Source of the DNA: Methylosinus sp. LW4
GTDB taxonomy: Bacteria; Pseudomonadota; Alphaproteobacteria; Rhizobiales; Beijerinckiaceae
Length of the DNA: 64,000 bases
NCBI RefSeq assembly: GCF_000379125.1
Contig: NZ_KB900626.1
Span: forward strand, 1,149,748-1,213,747
Direction: 5' to 3'
Positions within the stretch are counted from its first letter, which is position 1; every line of letters begins with the position of its first letter. The notes under the pieces are model-generated. The model did not search any database and was not told where the DNA came from. It saw only the letters and a list, made by a program, of their open reading frames with translations. Shown piece by piece: positions 57,478 through 64,000 of the stretch. A program made the translations under genes and the position numbers.

Positions 57478-59160
57478 TCAGCCGCTCTTGCCGAGCCGCT
57501 CGAACAAATAGCCGAGCATGCCGAGCGAGAGCTCCGTCTCCGGCGAGAACACCCGGCCGATGTTCTGACTCTCCAGCAGCTCGGCCTCCGCCTCGTCGCG
57601 CGCGCGCAGCGCCACGTCGACGGCGGGATTGACCCTCCGCGCCGCCGCGATCGTTTTCTGCAGGTCGCAGCTGTCGGGCGTCGTCGAGACGATCAGCGCG
57701 CGCGCCCGCGCGATATGGGCCTGCGCCAGAGCGGCGGGCTCGGAGGCGTCGCCGCAGACGGCGGCGATATCTCGTGACCGCAGCGCCTCCACCAATTCGC
57801 GATTCTGCTCGATGACGACGAAAGGCGCGCCCCATTCCAGCAGCTTCTCGCCGATGCGGCTCCCGACGCGGCCATAGCCGACCAGCACGATCTGGCCGGC
57901 GAGGCGGGAATCGTCGACGTCGGGCGGCAATTCCGCCAGCGGATCGAGCGAGCGCGCTCTTTGTCCGAGCCGCGCGCGGATCGGCTCTATGGACACGAAG
58001 ACCAGCGAGTTGAGCGCGATGGAGACCAGCGCGCCGGCGAGGATCAGATTGCGGCCGTCTGGCGAGATGAGGCCGAGCGAGACGCCGAGCCCGGCCAGAA
58101 TGAAAGAGAATTCGCCGATCTGCGCCAGGCTGGCGCCGACGGTCAGCGCCGTGTCCAGCGGATAGCGCAGCGCGAGGGTGAGGCCGACGGCGGCGAGCGT
58201 CTTGCCAACCATCACAATGCCGACGACGGCGAGCACGCGCCAAGGCTCCTCGACGAAAGCGCGCGGATCGAAGGCCATGCCGACCGAGACGAAGAACAGG
58301 ACGGAGAAAGCGTCGCGCAGCGGCAGGGATTCATCGGCGGCGCGATGGCTGAACTCGGATTCGCGCATCATCATGCCGGCGAAAAAAGCGCCCAGCGCGA
58401 AGGAGACGTCGAAGAGCTTGGCCGAGCCATAGGCGACGCCGATCGCCGTGGCCACGACGCAGAGCGTGAACAGCTCGCGCGAGCCGACGCCCGCCACCCA
58501 GAACAGGAGGCGCGGGAACAGCCAGCGCCCGACCACCAGCATCAAAATGACGAAGGCCGCCACTTTGGCGAGCGTCAGGCCGACGATCGGCCAAAGGTTC
58601 GTCTCGCCCGCCATGGCGTCTGGATCGCCGCCGCCGAGCAGGCCGGCGGCCGGCGGCAGCAGCACCAGCAGCAGCACGGTCGCCAAATCCTCGACGACGA
58701 GCCAGCCGACGGCGATGCGGCCGTTGATCGTGTCCATCTCGCCGCGCTCCTCCAGCGCGCGCAGCAGCACGACGGTGCTGGCGCAGGAGAGCGAGAGGCC
58801 GAAGATCAGCGCCGCGCCGAAATGCCAGCCCCAATAGGTGGCGACGCCGACGCCCAGCGCCGTCGCTATGGCCATTTGCACCACCGCTCCCGGCGCGGCG
58901 ATGCGGCGGACGGAGAGGAGGTCTTCGAGCGAGAGATGCAGGCCGACGCCGAACATCAGCAGAATAATGCCGATCTCGGCGAGCTGATCGGCGAGGGCGA
59001 CATCGGCGACGAAGCCGGGCGTCGCCGGGCCGATCGCTATTCCGGCGAAGAGATAGCCGACCAGCGGGGAGAGCCGCAGCTTGGCGGCGATGAGCCCCAT
59101 GAACAGCGCGAGGCCGAGCGCGGCGGCGAGGGTCGTGATGAGATCGACGCCGTGTTGCAT
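57478..59160 (-). CDS. Monovalent cation:proton antiporter-2 (CPA2, KefB/YbaL-like)
   Basis: This 560-residue protein has 12-13 membrane helices in the first 390 residues (PLVGYLFAGIAIGPATPGF, VGLHLSLEDLLSVR) and a cytoplasmic TrkA-N (RCK) domain, seen in LVGYGRVGSRIGEKLL with the nucleotide-binding GxGxxG. It is like YbaL/RosB K+ or H+-coupled transporters. The ATG at 59160 is chosen because of the strong TTTCAGGAGGGAAG site; a longer open frame upstream lacks one. It is convergent with the VanX-like gene with no gap. Confidence 0.92.
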   Translation of the reverse strand: MQHGVDLITTLAAALGLALFMGLIAAKLRLSPLVGYLFAGIAIGPATPGFVADVALADQLAEIGIILLMFGVGLHLSLEDLLSVRRIAAPGAVVQMAIATALGVGVATYWGWHFGAALIFGLSLSCASTVVLLRALEERGEMDTINGRIAVGWLVVEDLATVLLLVLLPPAAGLLGGGDPDAMAGETNLWPIVGLTLAKVAAFVILMLVVGRWLFPRLLFWVAGVGSRELFTLCVVATAIGVAYGSAKLFDVSFALGAFFAGMMMRESEFSHRAADESLPLRDAFSVLFFVSVGMAFDPRAFVEEPWRVLAVVGIVMVGKTLAAVGLTLALRYPLDTALTVGASLAQIGEFSFILAGLGVSLGLISPDGRNLILAGALVSIALNSLVFVSIEPIRARLGQRARSLDPLAELPPDVDDSRLAGQIVLVGYGRVGSRIGEKLLEWGAPFVVIEQNRELVEALRSRDIAAVCGDASEPAALAQAHIARARALIVSTTPDSCDLQKTIAAARRVNPAVDVALRARDEAEAELLESQNIGRVFSPETELSLGMLGYLFERLGKSG

Positions 59161-59225
59161 CTTCCCTCCTGAAAAGCGAGACCCTCGAATAGAGCAATTC
59201 GAGCGCCAGAGGAAAGGAGGGGAGG

Positions 59226-59480
59226 TCAGTCGGCGCTGGGCAGGCGACGAATGGTGAATTCGATGCGGCCGTCCTCGAGCTCTCGCCAGAACTCGATCTC
59301 GGTCATATAGGCGGCTTTGGGATAGAGGTCGAACCATTCGCGCGCCTTGGCGCGGGCCTCGCCGCGCTCGAGCGTGAAGGTCTCCCGGCGCCAGCCGTCG
59401 CTGCGCGCGCTCTTGACGCTGCGGGCGCGATCGGCGAGGCGACGCGCCACATCTCTCGGCTGTCTGGTCTCGACGCTCAT
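59226..59480 (-). CDS. Small hypothetical protein
   Basis: This 84-residue protein is not recognised. It is basic in its N-terminal half (ARRLADRARSVKSARSDGWRR) and ends in an alternating beta-like stretch (EIEFWRELEDGRIEFTIRRL). ATG 59480 follows GCGGGAGTTG. It is 65 nt upstream of the antiporter on the same strand and may share its transcript. Confidence 0.65.
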   Translation of the reverse strand: MSVETRQPRDVARRLADRARSVKSARSDGWRRETFTLERGEARAKAREWFDLYPKAAYMTEIEFWRELEDGRIEFTIRRLPSAD

Positions 59481-59657
59481 ACGCAACTCCCGCGGCCGAC
59501 GAAAGAATGATAGCGCGCCCGGCGGCGAAAAGAAAAGCCGCGCGCAGCGATGCGCGGCAGATTTTCCGCCGTCGCGGATATCCGCCGGCGCCTCTGGCCC
59601 CGGCCCGGCGACGCCCTAGGATTTGGCCGAGCGTCCCAGCGGAGCCAGATACGGAAA

Positions 59658-59948
59658 ATGTCTCAAAATCGCCAGCCGCATATTTTGACCGCGGCCTCCA
59701 ATCTGCTCGGCATCTGCTTCGTGCTGATCACCGGCCTCAAGATCAGCAAGGTCAGCGACAGCACGCTGCTCGACGAGGTGGCCATGGTCTCCGCGGTCGG
59801 CTTCGTCGGCGCCTGCCTCTTCTCCTTCGCTTCCCTGCTACAGCTGCGGACGCTGCTGAATTATGAGCTGATCGCCGATCTTCTATTCGTGCTCGCCATG
59901 CTCGGACTGTTCGTGGCGGTGCTGATGTTCGGACGCAGCCTGCTATAG
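59658..59948 (+). CDS. Small three-helix membrane protein
   Basis: This 96-residue protein has three hydrophobic segments (ILTAASNLLGICFVLITGLKI, VSAVGFVGACLFSFASLL, LIADLLFVLAMLGLFVAVLMFG). No family is recognised. It ends overlapping the end of the CCA-adding enzyme gene by 6 nt on the opposite strand. Start ATG 59658 has a weak ribosome site. Confidence 0.68.
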   Translation: MSQNRQPHILTAASNLLGICFVLITGLKISKVSDSTLLDEVAMVSAVGFVGACLFSFASLLQLRTLLNYELIADLLFVLAMLGLFVAVLMFGRSLL

Positions 59949-61187
59949 CCTCGACGGGCGCAGCGCCTCGCGCGCCGCCTCTTCGACGAGCCGCGTCACC
60001 GTCGCCGGATCGCGAGGGAAGCCGGCGCGGATCCATTTCGCCTGCAGCTCCTTCAGCACGGCTCCCAGCGCGCGGCCGGGTGAAAGTCCGCGCGCCATGA
60101 GATCGGCCGCCTTCACCGGAAAATCCGGCGCCGGCGTCTCGGCGAGAAAGCGCGCGCCGCGCAACCAGAATTCCGCATCGGCGGCGGCGGGGCTCTCCGC
60201 ATGTGCAAGAGCCAGCGCGTCGCGCGCGGCGGCGCGGCCCTGCTCGAAGAGGAGGCGCAGAAGCTCCAGCTCCCGCGGCGGCGAGGCCGCGCCATGGAGC
60301 CCTTCCAGCAGGCGCGCCGCATGGGCGAGACGGCGATGCTCGGCGTTGGAGAGCCGTAGCCGATCGCGCAGCCGATCGGCGTCCTCCGGGACGAGAACGC
60401 AGAGCGCGCAGAGGCGCAGCAGCGGATCGGCGACGTGGGACAGCGCCGCCTCGACCGCGGCCAGACGCTCGAGCCGCGCCGGAAAGCTCGCGCCGACCAC
60501 GACCTCGAGCACGCCCGCCTGCGAGATTTCGCGCGCAACCTCGACCGCCCGCCGAGCGGCGAGCAGCTTTAGCGTCTCGGCGCGGATGCGCTCGCCGGAG
60601 AGCTTGGCGAGGCTCGCGCGGGCGACAATCGCCGCATGCAGCCCGGCGGGGTCCAGCGGACCCTCGCCGAAAGCGGCGTGAAAGCGGAAGAAGCGCAGCA
60701 CGCGCAAATGATCCTCGGCGATGCGCGTCGCCGGATCGCCGATGAAGCGCACGCGGCGCGCCTCTATATCCGCGCGCCCGCCGGTGTAATCGTGAATCTG
60801 CCCGTCCGGCGAGAGCGACAGCGCATTGATGGTGAAGTCGCGGCGCAGCGCGTCCTTCTCGAAATCATCGCCGAAGCGCACCTTGGCGTGGCGGCCGAAG
60901 GTCTCGACATCCTCGCGCAAGGTTGTCACCTCGAAGGGCGTGCCCTCGACGACGATCGTCACAGTGCCGTGATCTATGCCGGTCGGCGCGCTCTTGAGCC
61001 CGGCCGCCGCGGCCGCCGCGATCACTGCTTCGGGCAGAGCGGTGGTGGCGAGGTCGATCTCATGCGGCGGCCGGCCGAGCAGCGAATCGCGCACGGCGCC
61101 GCCGACGATGCGCGTCTCGCCGCCGGTCGCGCGCAGCGCCTCGAGCAGGCGGATGATCTTGGGATTGTCGAGCAGTCGGATCGGCAA
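59943..61187 (-). CDS. cca: CCA tRNA nucleotidyltransferase
   Basis: This 414-residue enzyme adds or repairs the 3' CCA end of tRNAs. The class II nucleotidyltransferase core shows RIVGGAVRDSLLGRPPHEIDLATTA and RRDFTINAL, followed by the RNA-binding GDPATRIAEDHLRVLRFFRFHA region. It has no HD domain. The start is TTG, one nucleotide after the stop of the upstream DUF6111 gene, so the two are translationally coupled. Confidence 0.93.
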   Translation of the reverse strand: MPIRLLDNPKIIRLLEALRATGGETRIVGGAVRDSLLGRPPHEIDLATTALPEAVIAAAAAAGLKSAPTGIDHGTVTIVVEGTPFEVTTLREDVETFGRHAKVRFGDDFEKDALRRDFTINALSLSPDGQIHDYTGGRADIEARRVRFIGDPATRIAEDHLRVLRFFRFHAAFGEGPLDPAGLHAAIVARASLAKLSGERIRAETLKLLAARRAVEVAREISQAGVLEVVVGASFPARLERLAAVEAALSHVADPLLRLCALCVLVPEDADRLRDRLRLSNAEHRRLAHAARLLEGLHGAASPPRELELLRLLFEQGRAAARDALALAHAESPAAADAEFWLRGARFLAETPAPDFPVKAADLMARGLSPGRALGAVLKELQAKWIRAGFPRDPATVTRLVEEAAREALRPSRL

Positions 61188-61188
61188 A

Positions 61189-61449
61189 TCACTGAAAGCG
61201 GCCGGGCGCGAGCCGGCCGTCCTCTATATGCGCCGGGACATAGGTCCCTTCATTGCGCGGCGACAGCAGAGCGAGAAACACGAAGCCGGCCACGGCGACG
61301 GCGAGGCCGGCGATCGTCAACGTCGAGACGACGCCGCGCGTCCAAAGCGTCGCCACAAAAGGCCAGCGCCGCCGCGCCAAAAGATAGAGCGCATAGGCGA
61401 CGAAGGGCGTGACGAAGAGCAAAGCCGGCTGACCGATGACCCGCCACAT
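61189..61449 (-). CDS. DUF6111 small membrane protein
   Basis: This 86-residue protein has two membrane helices (PALLFVTPFVAYALYLLA; GVVSTLTIAGLAVAVAGFVFLALL) and the short tail NEGTYVPAHIEDGRLAPG that is typical of DUF6111. In Hyphomicrobiales it is often found before the CCA-adding enzyme, as here. Function unknown. The ATG at 61449 is chosen over a GTG 15 nt upstream. Confidence 0.75.
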   Translation of the reverse strand: MWRVIGQPALLFVTPFVAYALYLLARRRWPFVATLWTRGVVSTLTIAGLAVAVAGFVFLALLSPRNEGTYVPAHIEDGRLAPGRFQ

Positions 61450-61836
61450 TGGGACGCCTCGCACGAAGGGCGATTTTTCACCGGGAGGGGAATCGCCGCG
61501 CCGAACCTCGCGCGATCATAGCACGCCGCGACGGCGCGCCGAGCGCGGCGAAGTTCAGCGCAGTTACAAATAATTAGCCGCGTTCGGAAACTCTTTGTCG
61601 GGAGCCGTCTCAATTTTTTGAAAAGGTTTTGGGGCCATTCTCGCTTCCAATATTTCCCGAGCCCCTCGTGTTCCGGGCTTCCGCGAGTGTCTCCCATTCG
61701 CTCCTAGACGACGGTGCGGATTCAAATCCGCGGCATGAAGCCATCACCGTCGAGCCGGTTGGACTCCGGCCTGTCCTCCTCGTCGCTTCGATGGAGCGCT
61801 CGTTCGCGCGCGTTTCGTCGCATTTTGGAGTCCCGC

Positions 61837-63549
61837 ATGCGCAAACCGGCGCCTCGTTCTTTCGCCGATGATTCCTTCGGCTCCGTCGCCATCATATTCG
61901 GCATTTCCGCGCTCGCTCTGGTGGGTGCGGTGGGGCTCGGGATCGACACTTATCGCGTGCAGAACACGCAAGCGGGATTGAAGCGCGTCGCCGATGCGAC
62001 CTGCCGCCAGATTTCCAGCGCCTCGACGGTGAATTACCCGACCTCGACCGACGTCGTCGCCATGGCGCAGCGCTACGCCACGGGCGAGCTCGGCTCCAAT
62101 TCGTCGACCTCCAGCGCTTCCGTCTCGCTCACCGACGCAGGCTCGACCTATTCGCTGGCCTTGACGCAGACGGTGCGTTCCACCTTCGGCGCGGCGCTAG
62201 GCTATCGCGGCTCCGATCTAGCCGTGCGCGCGCAATGCCCCAAGACCTCGACGACGCAATATCAATGCACGAGCGGCTCCTATATCTACGCCGCCAACAA
62301 TGTCGCCGGCCAGACGCTCACGATGAGCAAGCTGGCGGCGTTGTCGCAGGCGTCGAGCCCCACGCAATATGTCGTGAGCTACGCCAGCCTCGACGCGTCC
62401 AACGCCACGCAGCTGCTCTCGCGCAATGTCATCAGCGCCGATTACCTCATCCCCGCGACCACTGCGACCGCCACCACCGTCTTCGTCCATGACGTCAACA
62501 AGGACGGAAGCATGCCGCAATTCTGCGAGGACGCTCTTCCCTACACGGCGAGCTCGTCCAGCTCGAGCAGCAACTCGTCCTCTTCGAGCTCCAGCAGCGC
62601 CTATTGTTCCGCCAGCGCCTATGTGCGCTCTGCGCGCACGGAGACGATGAGCAATTCCAGCTATTCGGGAACCGTCTCCCTCTCGCCGTCTCCCTCCGCC
62701 GGACTCTCCACCCTCACGCTCACGACGACCGTGCTCAACGGCGCCAAATCCGGCCCCTATACGGTGACATTCAACGTGTCGAAGGGCTTCGCCGCTTCCG
62801 CCTCGGTGACGCAGGTGACAGGCGCCGGAAGCGCCGTCTACACCACGACCGACGAGCAGGCCTATCTCTTCAATGTCGCGGCCGGAAAATTCGGCACGAT
62901 GATGACCGACGTCGTCGGCGCCGGATGGAAGCTCGTCTATGTGAAGAGCCATACGGACGCCGTCTGGGAAGATCTCAACGGCGCCTGCAACGACATCAGC
63001 TCGCCCATCGCGCTCGATCTCATCGGCCTCGGACGCATAGAGACGACCGGCGTCTCCACCGCGATCGACGCCATTCGTCCGACGGTCGGACGCACGGTCT
63101 CGCTGCGCACGCCGGACGGTCCGACGCGCGTCGAATGGCTCACCGGCAATGGGCAAGGCTTTCTCGTCGACAATCGCGACGGCCGCGCCGAGACGGACAT
63201 GTCCTCCGCGCGTCTCTTCGGCCCGACCGACACGACGTCGGATGGATTCGAGACGCTCGCAAAGCTCGACCATAGCGGCTCCGGCGTCCTCACGGGCCGC
63301 GATCTCGACGGCCTCGCCGTATGGATCGACGACGGCGACGGAATCGTGCAGCACGGCGAGATCGAGACTCTCGCCGCGCTCGGCGTCACCGCGATCGACG
63401 CCAATTGGAAAAAGACGATCGACGCCGACGGCCATATGAAGATGCAGTCTCACGCCATTCGCAATGGCGCGCCGATCATGATCGAGGACATATGGCTCGC
63501 GACCGCGAGAGACGCGCGGATCGCCGCCGCGACGGAGGCGGGCGAGTGA
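61837..63549 (+). CDS. TadG-like protein with Ca-binding-type C-terminal region
   Basis: This 570-residue protein starts with the Tad-type signal/anchor GSVAIIFGISALALVGAVGLGID typical of TadE/TadG pilus-assembly proteins. A serine-rich stretch is at 62547-62601. The last 190 residues (from NGACNDISSPIALDLIGLG onward) resemble the glycine/aspartate-rich repeats of RTX/hemolysin-type proteins: FLVDNRDGRAETD, LDHSGSGVLTGRDLDGLAVW and DDGDGIVQHGEIETLAALG. It is therefore a fusion of a Tad anchor with a presumed calcium-binding module. The ATG at 61837 has GGAG seven nucleotides upstream. Confidence 0.82.
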   Translation: MRKPAPRSFADDSFGSVAIIFGISALALVGAVGLGIDTYRVQNTQAGLKRVADATCRQISSASTVNYPTSTDVVAMAQRYATGELGSNSSTSSASVSLTDAGSTYSLALTQTVRSTFGAALGYRGSDLAVRAQCPKTSTTQYQCTSGSYIYAANNVAGQTLTMSKLAALSQASSPTQYVVSYASLDASNATQLLSRNVISADYLIPATTATATTVFVHDVNKDGSMPQFCEDALPYTASSSSSSSNSSSSSSSSAYCSASAYVRSARTETMSNSSYSGTVSLSPSPSAGLSTLTLTTTVLNGAKSGPYTVTFNVSKGFAASASVTQVTGAGSAVYTTTDEQAYLFNVAAGKFGTMMTDVVGAGWKLVYVKSHTDAVWEDLNGACNDISSPIALDLIGLGRIETTGVSTAIDAIRPTVGRTVSLRTPDGPTRVEWLTGNGQGFLVDNRDGRAETDMSSARLFGPTDTTSDGFETLAKLDHSGSGVLTGRDLDGLAVWIDDGDGIVQHGEIETLAALGVTAIDANWKKTIDADGHMKMQSHAIRNGAPIMIEDIWLATARDARIAAATEAGE

Positions 63550-64000
63550 AGCAGCGAGGGCGAGTGAAGCAGAAGGCGCGCGGAGCTTTCACGCGTGATC
63601 GCTCCGGCGCGAGCGTCGTCGAATTCGCTTTCTTGTCGCCTGTGCTGATCTTCACCGTGATCTCGGTGATCCAGCTCGGCGTCAACTATATGGAAATGAG
63701 CGCGGTGCAGACCGGCGCCTTTCTGCTCGCGCGCGCGATCAGCTCGTCCGCCTCGCCGCCGACCGACGCCGCCTCGGCGAAGACCATTGTGCTCGGCGCG
63801 AATATGGTGATGCAGAAGGCGACGGATGTGATCGTCTCCGTCTCGCCGCTCTCGACGACGGCCATGGCCTCCATGCCGACGCAGCCGACGGCGGACAGCT
63901 TCTCGCTGCCGGGGGCGTCCTCGGCCGTGCTGGTCCGCGTCGTCGCCAAGCGCACCAGCCTCGTGCCGTTCAATCTGCTCGCCAACAATGTCTGGTCGAG
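63546..64000 (+). CDS. TadE-like pilus assembly protein (partial)
   Basis: The gene starts with GTG at 63546, overlapping the stop of the TadG-like gene by four bases (GTGA), with GGAGG seven nucleotides upstream. The translation contains the TadE signature DRSGASVVEFAFLSPVLIFTVISVIQLG, one membrane helix. The window ends before the stop. A second GTG at 63564 is in the same frame because a 14-nt segment is repeated. Confidence 0.85.
   Translation, partial: MKQRGRVKQKARGAFTRDRSGASVVEFAFLSPVLIFTVISVIQLGVNYMEMSAVQTGAFLLARAISSSASPPTDAASAKTIVLGANMVMQKATDVIVSVSPLSTTAMASMPTQPTADSFSLPGASSAVLVRVVAKRTSLVPFNLLANNVWS

Overview
The window is GC-rich, densely coded chromosomal DNA from an alphaproteobacterium, most likely of the Hyphomicrobiales (Rhizobiales). 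The evidence is gene content and order: a cysteine desulfurase-sufB-sufC-sufD cluster, the CckA cell-cycle kinase next to a FliO-like protein and a zinc-less DksA, an ftsE-ftsX-YdcF-plsC run, the order coaD-peptidyl-prolyl isomerase-peptidyl-prolyl isomerase-queA-tgt, an Omp31/RopB-like porin, and a DUF6111 gene before the CCA-adding enzyme. A methanotroph-type relative (Methylocystaceae/Beijerinckiaceae) is possible, but no diagnostic metabolic gene is present, so the genus is left open. Almost all of the window is housekeeping chromosome. There is no prophage, insertion sequence, CRISPR array or rRNA.

Layout. 1-4.8 kb: Suf iron-sulfur assembly on the minus strand, preceded by a membrane acyltransferase. 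5-10 kb: alpha/beta hydrolase, porin, thioredoxin-like protein, anmK and nhaA. 10-13 kb: small unknown genes, tRNA-Cys and a Pro/Ala-rich membrane protein. 13.2-19.2 kb: gyrA, two glutathione S-transferases, a Uma2-type nuclease-fold protein and a methyltransferase. 19.2-22.8 kb: dnaB, rplI and DUF2232. 22.9-27 kb: a YbbP/YbbA-type ABC exporter divergent from a TesA-like esterase. 27-31.9 kb: thpR, plsC, YdcF, ftsX, ftsE and a DUF3426 protein. 31.9-37.2 kb: a dihydroorotase-like protein lacking its HxH metal motif, a TonB receptor and EF-Tu.

37-46 kb: small unknown genes, an MBL hydrolase translationally coupled to dnaE2, trmJ, a parDE toxin-antitoxin pair with a perfect 28-bp palindrome upstream, isocitrate dehydrogenase and dksA. 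46-50.6 kb: fliO-like and cckA around a perfect TTAA-N7-TTAA CtrA-type site, then a higBA pair with its own promoter. 50.6-56.2 kb: coaD, two cyclophilins, queA, a small unknown coupled gene, tgt and an orphan DNA methyltransferase. 56.2-61.5 kb: GNAT, a VanX-like dipeptidase, a CPA2 antiporter, small genes and the CCA-adding enzyme. 61.8-64 kb: a TadG-like protein with an unusual C-terminal region and the start of a TadE-like protein, cut by the window edge.

The most notable features are mosaic repeats. Two inverted-pair palindromic repeats appear to sit in frame inside dnaE2, a related pair sits before queA, and a fourth repeat supplies the last codons of the MBL gene. Other points are the pseudo-dihydroorotase, apparent loss of zinc ligands in Tgt and DksA, the unknown gene between queA and tgt, and the TadG fusion. 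I did not find a convincing large undescribed multi-gene system.
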